From: VMDJ01 sp965659945
GTDB taxonomy: Bacteria; Pseudomonadota; Gammaproteobacteria; Chromatiales; Chromatiaceae
NCBI GenBank assembly: GCA_965659945.1
Contig: CBFHYJ010000001.1
Coordinates: 1 to 64,000 of the forward strand
DNA: 64,000 nucleotides
Direction of reading: 5' to 3'
Under the pieces are notes generated by a model, which was given only the letters and a program-made list of their open reading frames with translations, searched no databases and was not told the DNA's origin. Below are positions 16,803-25,772 of this stretch, in pieces. The translations under genes and the position numbers were made by a program. The number at the start of each line of letters is the position of its first letter. Within the stretch, counting starts at the first letter, position 1.

Positions 16803-17450
16803 TTACTTCTGCTTGAGAGCTTGGCTAAGAGTATCTACTAAGCCTAAGCACTCGTTATGTTTCATTTTCCAAGACGCCTTGTTCACGACCAAGCGTGAGC
16901 TGATGCCACACATATACTCCAGTGGAACTAAGCCATTCGCTTTAAGTGTGTTACCCGATTCCACCAAATCGACAATGATGTCAGCTAGACCAACGATCGG
17001 AGCGAGCTCCATTGAACCGTAAAGCTTAATCATTTCGCACTGCTGACCACGCTTGGCAAAGAAGTCATGTGCTGACTTCACATATTTGGTTGCAACACGT
17101 AAACGTCGCTGAGTAATGTCGGCATCAGGATAGCCCGCAACCCACATCTCACATTTTGCGATCTGCAGATCAAGTGGCTCATATAAACCTTCACCACCGT
17201 GCTCCATCAAGACGTCTTTACCGGTCACACCAAAATCAGCCGCACCCCATTGAACATATGTAGGTACGTCCGTCGCACGAATCAAAACTAACTTCACATT
17301 CTCATGATTGGTTTCAAGAATTAACTTACGCGTCTTATCCGCATCTTCCAGCGGACGAATGCCAGCCGCCTCAAGCAACGGCAGCGTGTCTTTAAAGATT
17401 CGGCCTTTCGATAAGGCAATCGTTATTGGCGCTTCAAAATTCATACTCAT
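16803..17450 (-). CDS. hisG: ATP phosphoribosyltransferase HisG, short form
   Basis: First step of histidine synthesis. At 215 residues it is the short HisG, which lacks the C-terminal regulatory domain and normally needs HisZ; hisZ is not in the window. Motifs: ALSKGRIFKDTLPLLEAAG and the PRPP loop DLVESGNTLKANGL. The ATG at 17450 shares one base with the murA stop (TAATG); an ATG two codons later is an alternative. Confidence 0.96.
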   Translation of the reverse strand: MSMNFEAPITIALSKGRIFKDTLPLLEAAGIRPLEDADKTRKLILETNHENVKLVLIRATDVPTYVQWGAADFGVTGKDVLMEHGGEGLYEPLDLQIAKCEMWVAGYPDADITQRRLRVATKYVKSAHDFFAKRGQQCEMIKLYGSMELAPIVGLADIIVDLVESGNTLKANGLVPLEYMCGISSRLVVNKASWKMKHNECLGLVDTLSQALKQK

Positions 17451-18709
17451 TAACCTGGCACACGCTGAATACGCGCCCCCAGTCCTTGTAACTTTTCTTC
17501 AATGTTTTGGTAACCACGATCGACATGATAGATGCGATCAACGTGGGTCTCACCTTCTGCCGCCAGAGCAGCAATGATTAAACTCGCCGACGCACGCAGA
17601 TCCGTCGCCATAACTGGCGCACCGGTTAACTTGTCAACGCCGCGTACCATCGCAGTATTACCTTCAACCGCAATGCTAGCGCCCATACGTTGTAGTTCTT
17701 GTACGTGCATAAAACGGTTTTCAAAGATCGTCTCACGCACTACGCCAGCACCTTCGGCAATACAATTAAGCGCCATAAACTGCGCCTGCATATCGGTTGG
17801 GAACGCAGGGTAAGGCGCGGTATGCACATCAACGGCCTTTGCTCGCTTACCGTGCATATCAAGCTCAATCCAGTCATCACCCAAGGTGACTTCTGCACCG
17901 GCATCACGCAGTTTTTGTAGTACCGCATCTAATAGGGTTGGATCGGTATCGCGTGTTTTGACTTTTCCACCGGTGATTGCAGCAGCGACCAGAAAGGTTC
18001 CTGTCTCGATACGGTCAGGCTGTACCGAATACTCAGCACCCTGCAGCTTCTGTACACCTTCAATAACAATCTTAGAGGTACCAGCACCAGTGATCTTTGC
18101 GCCCATTGCAATCAGGCAATTCGCAAGATCAACAACTTCAGGCTCACGCGCCGCATTCTCGAGAATCGTGGTGCCCTCTGCGAGAGTAGCCGCCATCATC
18201 AAGTTCTCGGTGCCGGTCACGGTGACGATCTCAAAAACGATGGTCGCGCCTTTCAAACGCTCCGCTTTGGCATGCACGATGCCGTTTTTAACCTCAATCT
18301 CAGCGCCCATCGCTCGCAAGCCATCGATGTGTAAATTCACCGGACGTGAGCCAATCGCACAACCACCTGGCAAAGACACATCAGCTTTGCCGCAACGCGC
18401 CAACAAAGGCCCAAGCACCAAAATGGATGCACGCATGGTCTTAACCAATTCATACGGTGCCACCGGGTTAGAGATGGTTGAGGCATCCACCTCGATAGTC
18501 ATCCGCTCACCGATCGTTAGCTCAACACCCATCTGCGACAAAAGCTCCATACTGGTGGTGATATCTTGCAGATGAGGCACATTCGTCACCGTCATCGGCG
18601 TTGCCGCCAACAAGGTAGCCGCCACAATGGGCAATGCCGCATTTTTTGCGCCGGAGATACGTATTTCGCCGTTCAACGGACGCCCGCCAGTGATAACTAA
18701 CTTATCCAC
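17450..18709 (-). CDS. murA: UDP-N-acetylglucosamine 1-carboxyvinyltransferase MurA
   Basis: First committed step of peptidoglycan synthesis, in the cytoplasm. The 419-residue chain has Lys22-Asn23 in SGAKNAALP and the fosfomycin-sensitive catalytic Cys117 in PGGCAIGSRPV. It sits between the Mla genes and hisG. The ibaG/bolA-like gene often found between mlaB and murA is absent; that 112-base gap holds no ORF I can support. Confidence 0.97.
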   Translation of the reverse strand: MDKLVITGGRPLNGEIRISGAKNAALPIVAATLLAATPMTVTNVPHLQDITTSMELLSQMGVELTIGERMTIEVDASTISNPVAPYELVKTMRASILVLGPLLARCGKADVSLPGGCAIGSRPVNLHIDGLRAMGAEIEVKNGIVHAKAERLKGATIVFEIVTVTGTENLMMAATLAEGTTILENAAREPEVVDLANCLIAMGAKITGAGTSKIVIEGVQKLQGAEYSVQPDRIETGTFLVAAAITGGKVKTRDTDPTLLDAVLQKLRDAGAEVTLGDDWIELDMHGKRAKAVDVHTAPYPAFPTDMQAQFMALNCIAEGAGVVRETIFENRFMHVQELQRMGASIAVEGNTAMVRGVDKLTGAPVMATDLRASASLIIAALAAEGETHVDRIYHVDRGYQNIEEKLQGLGARIQRVPG

Positions 18710-18821
18710 TCAAATCGTCTTCTGTTGTGATGTGTTGGCTTTTCAGCCGAGAAAGTGCGCAATGATAAAGAAAATCAGCGCTTTAAGGGGGATTTCTTGC
18801 GTTTTATCGCTAACCCAAGGC

Positions 18822-19115
18822 TCAGATCAGATGCAGCGCGTTACAAGAAAGATGCGCCAAGTCTTCGAGCTCTTTCGGCACGTGGGCAAAGGAGACCGAA
18901 GTGCCCAATTTCAGCGCATCTGCCTTCAGCTCAACAATCATCGCCAAGGCAGCACTGTTACAAGACTCGACATCTTGTAATGAGATCGTCACATCAGCTG
19001 CCTTTGGCAGCCAAGCAATTAACTGATCATAAAGGACTGGCACCGTATCAAAATCCACTACACCGCTTAGCGTTGCGTTGTGTGCATCAACGATAGTTAG
19101 CGCGGCCTTGTTCAT
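18822..19115 (-). CDS. mlaB: MlaB, STAS-domain subunit of the Mla transporter
   Basis: A 97-residue STAS-domain protein that binds MlaF and supports the inner-membrane Mla complex (retrograde phospholipid transport). It has the STAS core VTISLQDVESCNSAALAMIVELKADA, weakly conserved as usual in the family; position after mlaC makes the call. Four-base overlap with mlaC. Confidence 0.86.
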   Translation of the reverse strand: MNKAALTIVDAHNATLSGVVDFDTVPVLYDQLIAWLPKAADVTISLQDVESCNSAALAMIVELKADALKLGTSVSFAHVPKELEDLAHLSCNALHLI

Positions 19116-19747
19116 TTTGAGTTGTTTTTATCTGCCAAGGTCTGAATCAAAGCATCGATACCTAAAGCCATACGATCTTTACCCTTTGATTTTGCAGCGC
19201 CCATCTGAATTTCACGCGCAAAGCTGCTGCGGTAGGTTGTCACTAAGCTAATGCCATCGATAACCACATCAGTCACCATCCAGCCGTTGTCACGGAGCTT
19301 TAAGCGGTAATCAACCGGAATAGGCGGACCACCAGCAGCAGAGATCTTAGTTGGCACCATGGCGCGATCAGAGCCTGCTTCCATGTTCATAGGTGGATAT
19401 TCAATCTCCTGACCTGAATAACCCAGCAAGGCTGTAGCATAAGTGCCGACCAACAACTCTTTAAATTCATTGACTAAACGAGTCTGCTGCTCATCGGAAG
19501 TGTTACGCCAAAAACGCCCCATCGCAGACTGAGCCATCGCTTTGAAATCAAAGTAAGGCACGATCAATCGCTCAACAACCGGATAAATCAGCTTGGGATT
19601 TTGCTCAAGATTCGTTTTATTTAAAGTAACCTCAGCAAGTACCTTGTTAGCTGTATTCTTAACGACCTGCTGAGGATCATCTGCCGCAAATACCAATGTG
19701 CTCCAGAAGAACACTAGCAAAACAAATAAGTTCAACTTTAAACGCAT
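19112..19747 (-). CDS. mlaC: MlaC, periplasmic phospholipid-binding shuttle
   Basis: A 211-residue secreted protein (signal peptide 1-21, ending VFAAD) of the Ttg2D/MlaC family. It ferries phospholipid between the outer-membrane lipoprotein MlaA and MlaFEDB. Landmarks: VVERLIVPYFDFKAMAQSAMGRFWR and the C-terminal DVVIDGISLVTTYRSSFAREI. One-base overlap with mlaD, four-base overlap with mlaB. Confidence 0.95.
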   Translation of the reverse strand: MRLKLNLFVLLVFFWSTLVFAADDPQQVVKNTANKVLAEVTLNKTNLEQNPKLIYPVVERLIVPYFDFKAMAQSAMGRFWRNTSDEQQTRLVNEFKELLVGTYATALLGYSGQEIEYPPMNMEAGSDRAMVPTKISAAGGPPIPVDYRLKLRDNGWMVTDVVIDGISLVTTYRSSFAREIQMGAAKSKGKDRMALGIDALIQTLADKNNSK

Positions 19748-20220
19748 TATTTAGCTCCTTCACTCGCCTTGCTAAACAAAAACTGACCAATCACTTCTTC
19801 AAGTACCAGCGCTGATTGCGTGATCATGATCTCGCTACCCTCTTTCAGCGGATCTTCAGCGCCGCCTGGATCGAGTCCAATGTACTGCTCACCCAAAAGA
19901 CCCGCCGTCAGTATCTTTGCAAAGGTATCTTCAGGAATCTTGCCGGTGTAAGTAGTTTGAATATCCAAACCAACTCGTGCGCGGAAAGATTGAGGGTCAT
20001 AAACAATGGATGTCACACGACCCACCTCAACACCCGCCATAGTGACAGGGGCTTTTGTTTTTAGACCGCCAATATTGTCGAAGTTCGCTGTGACATGGAA
20101 AGTGTCGCCGGTATATGAGGTACCAAGATTACTTACTTGCATCGATAGCCAGAATAACGCCACAATGCAGGCCAACATAAAACCGCCAACCCAAATTTCT
20201 ACTACTTTTGATTTGTTCAT
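19747..20220 (-). CDS. mlaD: MlaD, MCE-domain substrate-binding subunit
   Basis: A 157-residue protein with one N-terminal membrane anchor (residues 8-26) and an MCE domain (about 40-118, FDNIGGLKTKAPVTMAGVEVG). It forms a hexameric ring on the periplasmic side of MlaE. The end is shorter than E. coli MlaD but within the family range. Confidence 0.95.
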   Translation of the reverse strand: MNKSKVVEIWVGGFMLACIVALFWLSMQVSNLGTSYTGDTFHVTANFDNIGGLKTKAPVTMAGVEVGRVTSIVYDPQSFRARVGLDIQTTYTGKIPEDTFAKILTAGLLGEQYIGLDPGGAEDPLKEGSEIMITQSALVLEEVIGQFLFSKASEGAK

Positions 20221-20246
20221 CGTTTTTCCCGAATCATTCAGTCAAC

Positions 20247-21026
20247 TTAACCAAACATTAAAGCCGTCAGAACAAAATCGAGTCCCAATACAGCCAATGA
20301 TGAATGTACTACTGTGCGGGTCGTTGCTCGACTCACACCCTCAGATGTCGGTATGCAGTCGTAACCTTGATAGATCGCTATCCAAGTGCAAACCAGACCA
20401 AACACCACCGATTTAATAAAACCATTGACAAGGTCATCGCTAAAGTCGATGCCGCCTTGCATGCCATTCCAGAAGGCCGCCTGATCGACACCTAACATGC
20501 CACCGCCCACAAGCCAGCCGCCAAAAATACCCAAGCAGCTGAACATCGCTGCGAGCAAAGGCACTGAGATCAGACCGGCAAAAAAACGAGGCGATAACAC
20601 GCGATGCTTTGGATCAACCGCCATCATCTCTAGGCCTGATAGCTGCTCAGTCGCCTTCATAAGACCAATCTCAGCGGTGAGTGCTGAACCTGCGCGGCCC
20701 GCAAATAACAGTGCGGTCAACACGGGGCCTAGTTCACGCACCAAAGAGGCAGCAACCATCAGCCCCAATGCGGTCTCACCACCAAAGCGCGAAAGAATGT
20801 AATAACCCTGAAGACCCAACACCATGCCAACAAACAAGCCGGCAACTGCGATAATCAAAATCGTCAGAACACCAACCGAATACAGCTGTTCGATTAACAA
20901 GCGAGGACGACGAATGATGTCACTCAATCCCGCCAACATATTCAAGATCAGTAAATGTGCGCGACCGATACTCGATAAAGCACTCAAGCCAACGCCGCCG
21001 AGTTGAGCTAAAACACGTGTGATCAC
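20247..21026 (-). CDS. mlaE: MlaE, permease of the Mla transporter
   Basis: A 259-residue inner-membrane permease with five or six membrane helices and the MlaE/TTG2 signature EIGLMKATEQLSGLEMMAVDP. The start is taken as GTG at 21026, which overlaps the mlaF stop as GTGA and has GGAG seven bases upstream; a TTG two codons earlier is possible. Confidence 0.95.
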   Translation of the reverse strand: MITRVLAQLGGVGLSALSSIGRAHLLILNMLAGLSDIIRRPRLLIEQLYSVGVLTILIIAVAGLFVGMVLGLQGYYILSRFGGETALGLMVAASLVRELGPVLTALLFAGRAGSALTAEIGLMKATEQLSGLEMMAVDPKHRVLSPRFFAGLISVPLLAAMFSCLGIFGGWLVGGGMLGVDQAAFWNGMQGGIDFSDDLVNGFIKSVVFGLVCTWIAIYQGYDCIPTSEGVSRATTRTVVHSSLAVLGLDFVLTALMFG

Positions 21027-21856
21027 AAGCAAGCTCCAAGGTCGTTAGCCAAGTCGTCTGCCGGGAAGTGGAAAGGTACAGGGCCGTCCGGCAGACCTTG
21101 AATGAACTGCTGAGTCCACTCTCCACCTTGCGATCTGAGCTGCTCAGGGCTACCCGACTCAACCACCTTGCCTTCTGAAATCACATAGACCCAGTCAGCA
21201 ATTTGCATGGTCTCTGCCACATCGTGTGACACCATAATGCTCGAGATGCGCGCTGCATCATTCAATTTACGAATCAGCTGCACCAAGACACCCATAGAAA
21301 TCGGATCCTGTCCGGTAAACGGCTCGTCATACATAATCATCATTGGATCGAGCGCAATGGCTCGCGCAAGCGCCACACGTCTTGCCATACCGCCAGACAG
21401 TTCAGATGGCATCAGATCACGTGCACCACGTAAACCAACGGCTTCGAGTTTCAAAAGTACTAGCTTACGAATCATCGATTCACTCAGCTTTGTGTGCTCA
21501 CGTAATGGGAAAGCAACATTGTCGAAAACCGTCAAATCTGTCAGCAAAGCACCACTTTGAAAGAGCATGCCCATGCGCATACGCAGCTGATACAGGGCCT
21601 TGTTATTCAGGGCGTTGACGTGTTCACCATCAACGTAAATATCACCCGAGTCTGGCTTTAGCTGGCCGCCGATTAACTTTAATAAGGTTGTTTTACCCGT
21701 ACCCGACGGCCCCATGATCGCGGTCACTTTGCCCCGAGGGATATCCATATTGATGCCATCAAAAATCTTGCGATTACCTCGACTGAAATTAAGGTCGCGA
21801 ATTTGGACTAAAGGCGTCTGATTGGTACTGATAGCGTCGTTCAAAAGTGGGCACAA
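21023..21856 (-). CDS. mlaF: MlaF, ATPase of the Mla transporter
   Basis: ABC ATPase that powers MlaE. Walker A GPSGTGKT (49-56 from the first possible start), ABC signature LSGGMARRVALARA, Walker B MIMYDEPFTGQDP. No in-frame ATG exists: the candidates are TTG at 21856 and TTG at 21844. The second overlaps, as TTGA, the stop of a 12-codon frame (21841-21879, MLIFISILCAHF), which could couple them. First gene of mlaFEDCB. Confidence 0.95.
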   Translation of the reverse strand: MCPLLNDAISTNQTPLVQIRDLNFSRGNRKIFDGINMDIPRGKVTAIMGPSGTGKTTLLKLIGGQLKPDSGDIYVDGEHVNALNNKALYQLRMRMGMLFQSGALLTDLTVFDNVAFPLREHTKLSESMIRKLVLLKLEAVGLRGARDLMPSELSGGMARRVALARAIALDPMMIMYDEPFTGQDPISMGVLVQLIRKLNDAARISSIMVSHDVAETMQIADWVYVISEGKVVESGSPEQLRSQGGEWTQQFIQGLPDGPVPFHFPADDLANDLGACL

Positions 21857-21902
21857 AGAATAGATATGAAGATAAGCATTCTCTTAATAAGGGTGGCGCA
21901 GG

Positions 21903-22433
21903 TCAAGCTACGCCCAGTAATTGCGTTAATGTTTTGATCTCCGCGAGGCTTCGTGGGTCGCTAATGTCTCGATTCAAGATCAACGCCTCTAGCTCTTTCG
22001 GCAGTTTTTGCAAACATTCACGCATTGACCGCAAATCCGATTGTTCATACTCCAAAAAGGCCAAACGTGGCTGATCGGATTCGCCCCAACTGTTATCTCT
22101 CGTGGCAACCCAACATTGATCGTTGCCAGATTTTGCAGCCAATCCCGGCAACAAAAACGCACCAAGGTGCTCACCAAGTACATCTAAATGTTTCGTGCTC
22201 ACATCAGCAACCGCATCGACTTTGAGATAAAAGCGGAAATACTCAGGAAGATCGTCACACCACTCCTCAAGATCCTCGGTATCGATCGCATGCAGCTCAT
22301 CCGCGCTCAGAACTAACGCATCCGCATCGTTACTGTAATAGGCCAATTGCCAATCCTCTGGCAGATCCTCGGGGAAATAATCAGGCCATATCAGCGGCCA
22401 GCCGGAAAATCCCAATAACAGTCGATCGCTCAA
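21903..22433 (-). CDS. Hypothetical protein, 176 residues, upstream of mlaF
   Basis: I do not recognise the family with confidence. The product starts SDRLLLGFSGWPLIWPDYFPEDLPEDW, faintly like the opening of DUF72/YecE proteins (SGW...YPE.LP...W), but is much shorter and lacks the rest of that barrel. It is acidic and cytoplasmic, with no signal or membrane segment. The start is TTG, strongly supported by AGGAG seven bases upstream (minus strand). It lies 46 bases before mlaF on the same strand, so it may be cotranscribed with the Mla genes. Confidence 0.78.
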   Translation of the reverse strand: MSDRLLLGFSGWPLIWPDYFPEDLPEDWQLAYYSNDADALVLSADELHAIDTEDLEEWCDDLPEYFRFYLKVDAVADVSTKHLDVLGEHLGAFLLPGLAAKSGNDQCWVATRDNSWGESDQPRLAFLEYEQSDLRSMRECLQKLPKELEALILNRDISDPRSLAEIKTLTQLLGVA

Positions 22434-22467
22434 GCTAGACTCCTAAAAGATGCGCTAGAGTCTACGC

Positions 22468-22653
22468 ATGGCAGACATACTCGCGTTTAAAAAAACCAAA
22501 CTGAGTGAGCAGCACAAAGGCAATACCTTGTGTCGCTCTGGTCACCATAAATGGTCTGTGGATACGACGACGCAATTTGATAGCAAGGCCGGCAAGCTTG
22601 TCACCAAACAAAGCTGTCTACGATGCGGCAAAACCCGCACCCGCGGCACCTGA
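22468..22653 (+). CDS. Small conserved zinc-ribbon-like protein
   Basis: A 61-residue protein with a CxxxxHK...CxxC pattern (LCRSGHHKW and SCLRCGKTRTRG), probably binding one zinc. Short proteins of this pattern with a basic LAFKKTKLSEQHKG start are common in gammaproteobacteria and have no known role. Divergent from the 176-residue gene, 34 bases between starts; the ribosome site is weak. Confidence 0.72.
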   Translation: MADILAFKKTKLSEQHKGNTLCRSGHHKWSVDTTTQFDSKAGKLVTKQSCLRCGKTRTRGT

Positions 22654-22717
22654 CCTAGATTCCCTCGCGCTTATCCCGCAGAATGCGCCTCGATATTTTT
22701 AACTCGCGAGACATTTC

Positions 22718-23677
22718 ATGCTCTTAGCCAGCGCAGGCATTTTATTCGGTTTACTCATATTGATATGGGGCGCTGATCGCTTTGTTGCTGGCGCCGCAGG
22801 ACTTTCACGCAACCTTGGTGTATCACCACTCGTGATTGGCTTGACCGTTGTTGCTTTTGGCACCTCAGCACCCGAAATGATGGTCTCTTTGATGGCCGCC
22901 TTAGATGGCGCACCTGGGATTGCCATAGGTAACGCGATCGGTTCAAATATCGCCAACATTGGCCTAATACTTGGCGCGACCGCCGTTGTGGCACCCCTAA
23001 CCTACCACTCTCGCGTGCTGAAGAGTGAATATCCCATCCTGTTAATGGTGAGCTTGGGTGTTGCCACACTTTTAATTGATGCTGAGATCTCTCCCATCGA
23101 TGGCGCTCTCATGATCGCAGGCCTTGGCTTTGTGCTTTGGCGTACTTTTAAGCTCGCGACAGGTGGCACTCAAGACCCCATCACCGAAGAATACGATGCC
23201 GAAATCCCGAAAGATCTTTCTACCGGGCGCGCTATCTTTTGGACCTTGATCGGTTTGGCCTTGCTACTGGCTGGCTCTAAATCCATGGTCTGGGGCGCAA
23301 CTGAAGTCGCCTTGTTCTTTGGCGTAAGTGATTTAGTGATTGGCTTAACTATTGTAGCTATCGGCACGAGCTTGCCCGAGCTGGCCGCAAGCCTTGCTAG
23401 CGTGGCAAAGAATGAGCACGATCTAGCCGTCGGTAATGTGATCGGATCGAACATATTTAATAGTTTAGCGGTACTCAGTATCCCAGCTTTTTTTGGGCCT
23501 ACCGCGGTCGAAAGCGCAGTGATAATGCGTGACATCCCTGTCATGCTCGTACTCACATTAGCCATCTTGATGATGGGTCGTCATGCTGATGGCAGCGGCC
23601 GTGTTTTACGCTGGCAAGGTGTATTACTCCTCACAACATTTGTCGCCTACCAAATCTGGCTGTATGTTGCAGGTTAA
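22718..23677 (+). CDS. yrbG: Calcium/sodium antiporter, YrbG family
   Basis: A 319-residue inner-membrane CaCA exchanger with ten membrane helices and the two inverted alpha repeats GTSAPEMMVSLMAAL (near 48-62) and GTSLPELAASLASV (near 217-230), which line the ion path. Head of the conserved yrbG-kdsD-kdsC-lptCAB-rpoN run. Confidence 0.93.
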   Translation: MLLASAGILFGLLILIWGADRFVAGAAGLSRNLGVSPLVIGLTVVAFGTSAPEMMVSLMAALDGAPGIAIGNAIGSNIANIGLILGATAVVAPLTYHSRVLKSEYPILLMVSLGVATLLIDAEISPIDGALMIAGLGFVLWRTFKLATGGTQDPITEEYDAEIPKDLSTGRAIFWTLIGLALLLAGSKSMVWGATEVALFFGVSDLVIGLTIVAIGTSLPELAASLASVAKNEHDLAVGNVIGSNIFNSLAVLSIPAFFGPTAVESAVIMRDIPVMLVLTLAILMMGRHADGSGRVLRWQGVLLLTTFVAYQIWLYVAG

Positions 23678-23689
23678 AGGACATTCACG

Positions 23690-24664
23690 ATGAAAATAGA
23701 AAGCCACGAAAAATTACTCGCCACAGCGCAATCGGTCATCGATATCGAAGCGACTGCGGTTCAGGCGCTGAAGCAACGACTCGGCGATGACTTTGTTAAA
23801 GCGTGCGAAACCATCATCGCCTGCCAAGGTCGCGTGGTGGTTACCGGCATGGGCAAATCAGGTCACATTGGAAGCAAACTAGCCGCTACCCTAGCGAGCA
23901 CCGGCACCCCCGCTTTCTTTGTTCATCCAGGTGAAGCCAGCCACGGTGATCTCGGCATGATCACCCCCGGTGATGTTGTGATTGCTTTATCTAACTCGGG
24001 CGAGACAGCAGAAATCGTGACCATCTTGCCGTTAATTAAACGCATGCAAGCGCCATTGATTAGCTTGACCGGTAACCCAAACTCAACTCTCGCAACTGAA
24101 TCGACCGTTCACCTTGATGTGGGTGTTGAAAAAGAAGCCTGTGTACTTGATCTGGCACCTACCGCAAGTACCACAGCGGCATTAGTCATGGGCGACGCGC
24201 TTGCTGTTGCTCTACTTGATGCCCGCGGCTTTACCCCAGAAGATTTTGCGATGTCACATCCAGGTGGCAGCCTTGGTAAACGATTGTTGTTACGCGTGCG
24301 CGACATCATGCATAGCGGTGACCGTCTCCCCATCTCTTCTATTGAAGATCCTTTGAAAGATGCCTTAATGGTGATGACCGCTAAAGGTCTTGGCATGACC
24401 GCCATCATGGATGGCGATCAACTCAAAGGTATTTTCACAGACGGTGACCTACGCCGCTGCTTTGAACAAGGCAAGGATCTGCAAAGTGCAGACGTGCGCG
24501 ATGTCATGACAGCAGGGGGCGTTTGCGTTCCGCAAGATACGCTTGCAGCTGAAGCGCTGACCTTAATGGAAGAAAAGAAAATCAACGCCTTGTTGGTTAC
24601 CGACAACAAAAAACTTGTTGGCGCCCTCAACATGCATGACTTATTACGCTCAGGCGTGATGTAA
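23690..24664 (+). CDS. kdsD: Arabinose-5-phosphate isomerase KdsD
   Basis: Converts ribulose 5-phosphate to arabinose 5-phosphate, first step to Kdo. A SIS domain (about 35-180, TGMGKSGHIGSKLAATLASTG and SNSGETAEIV) is followed by two CBS domains (from about 205). 324 residues, as expected. Twelve bases after yrbG. Confidence 0.96.
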   Translation: MKIESHEKLLATAQSVIDIEATAVQALKQRLGDDFVKACETIIACQGRVVVTGMGKSGHIGSKLAATLASTGTPAFFVHPGEASHGDLGMITPGDVVIALSNSGETAEIVTILPLIKRMQAPLISLTGNPNSTLATESTVHLDVGVEKEACVLDLAPTASTTAALVMGDALAVALLDARGFTPEDFAMSHPGGSLGKRLLLRVRDIMHSGDRLPISSIEDPLKDALMVMTAKGLGMTAIMDGDQLKGIFTDGDLRRCFEQGKDLQSADVRDVMTAGGVCVPQDTLAAEALTLMEEKKINALLVTDNKKLVGALNMHDLLRSGVM

Positions 24665-24675
24665 AGGAATCAACT

Positions 24676-25200
24676 GTGAGTGATATATCTACTAAAGCTG
24701 CTGAGATTAAATTAGTTATCTTTGATGTTGATGGCGTATTAACCAACGGCGGCTTGTTCTTCGGCGACAGTGGCGAAGAGTACAAAATGTTCAACTCCAA
24801 AGATGGTCATGGCATGAAGATGCTGCAGGACTCTGGCGTGCAGATTGCGATCATCACCGGCCGCAACTCTAACGTAGTGACTCAACGCATGATTAACCTC
24901 GGTGTTGAGTATGTCTTCCAAGGTGTTGCGGATAAAAGCATCGCTTACCAAGAACTAAAAGCACAGTTAGGTATAGACGATAACAACATCGCTTACATGG
25001 GTGACGATGTGATTGACTTGCCCGTGATGACCAAAGTTGGCCTGCCGATGGCAGTGGCAGATGCACACCCTGTGGTAATCGAAAACGCGGAATGGACAAG
25101 TCAATCTAAAGGTGGACAAGGTGCTGCACGCGAAGCCTGCGAAATGATCATGCAAGCTCAAGGCACTTTAGCTCCAATGATCAAAGGCTATCTAAGCTAA
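24676..25200 (+). CDS. kdsC: Kdo-8-phosphate phosphatase KdsC
   Basis: HAD phosphatase producing Kdo. Motif I DVDGVLTNG (nucleophile Asp18 in VIFDVDG), and GDDVIDLPVM for the Mg site. 174 residues. The GTG start at 24676 has AAGGA eight bases upstream. The next gene begins two bases after its stop. Confidence 0.96.
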   Translation: MSDISTKAAEIKLVIFDVDGVLTNGGLFFGDSGEEYKMFNSKDGHGMKMLQDSGVQIAIITGRNSNVVTQRMINLGVEYVFQGVADKSIAYQELKAQLGIDDNNIAYMGDDVIDLPVMTKVGLPMAVADAHPVVIENAEWTSQSKGGQGAAREACEMIMQAQGTLAPMIKGYLS

Positions 25201-25202
25201 GC

Positions 25203-25772
25203 ATGTCTCGCTCGAGCATTATCAATAGCGCACTGATATTGCTGCTCTTAATCAGTTTCTGGTTATTACGCTCATCACAGGACGAAGCGCAAACCTCAAC
25301 CCAAGAAGAGCACGTCATCGATTACATGTTGCGTGATTTATCGACCACCACGTTTGGTCAAGATGGCAAACCTCATCGCACACTTAACACGCCTGAGCTA
25401 AAACATTATCAAGATGACGACACGAGCGAATTGCTTGCGCCGCACATCGTTGCACATCAAGGCACACAACCGCCGTGGAACATTTATAGCGATACCGGCT
25501 GGATCTCTGGCGATGGCGAACTGATCCTTTTAAAAGGCAAAGTTAAAATGCGTCGCGAAGCTTTCGCCGATAATCCATCGATGAACGTCGACACCAAAAA
25601 CTTGCGTGTTCGCCCGAATGAAGACTATGCCGAAACCGATGAGCGCGTTAAGGTGCGAAGCAGTAATGGAGACCGTGTTGACGGTGTTGGCGCCCAAGTG
25701 TGGTTAGCTGAACCGATGCGACTACTTCTAAAATCAGACTCAAAAGCTCACTATGCAACTAAAAAACCTTAA
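25203..25772 (+). CDS. lptC: LPS export protein LptC
   Basis: Bitopic protein of the Lpt bridge: one N-terminal membrane helix (about 7-22, INSALILLLLISFWLL), then a periplasmic beta-jellyroll that receives LPS from LptB2FG. 189 residues. Ends 20 bases inside lptA. Confidence 0.94.
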   Translation: MSRSSIINSALILLLLISFWLLRSSQDEAQTSTQEEHVIDYMLRDLSTTTFGQDGKPHRTLNTPELKHYQDDDTSELLAPHIVAHQGTQPPWNIYSDTGWISGDGELILLKGKVKMRREAFADNPSMNVDTKNLRVRPNEDYAETDERVKVRSSNGDRVDGVGAQVWLAEPMRLLLKSDSKAHYATKKP

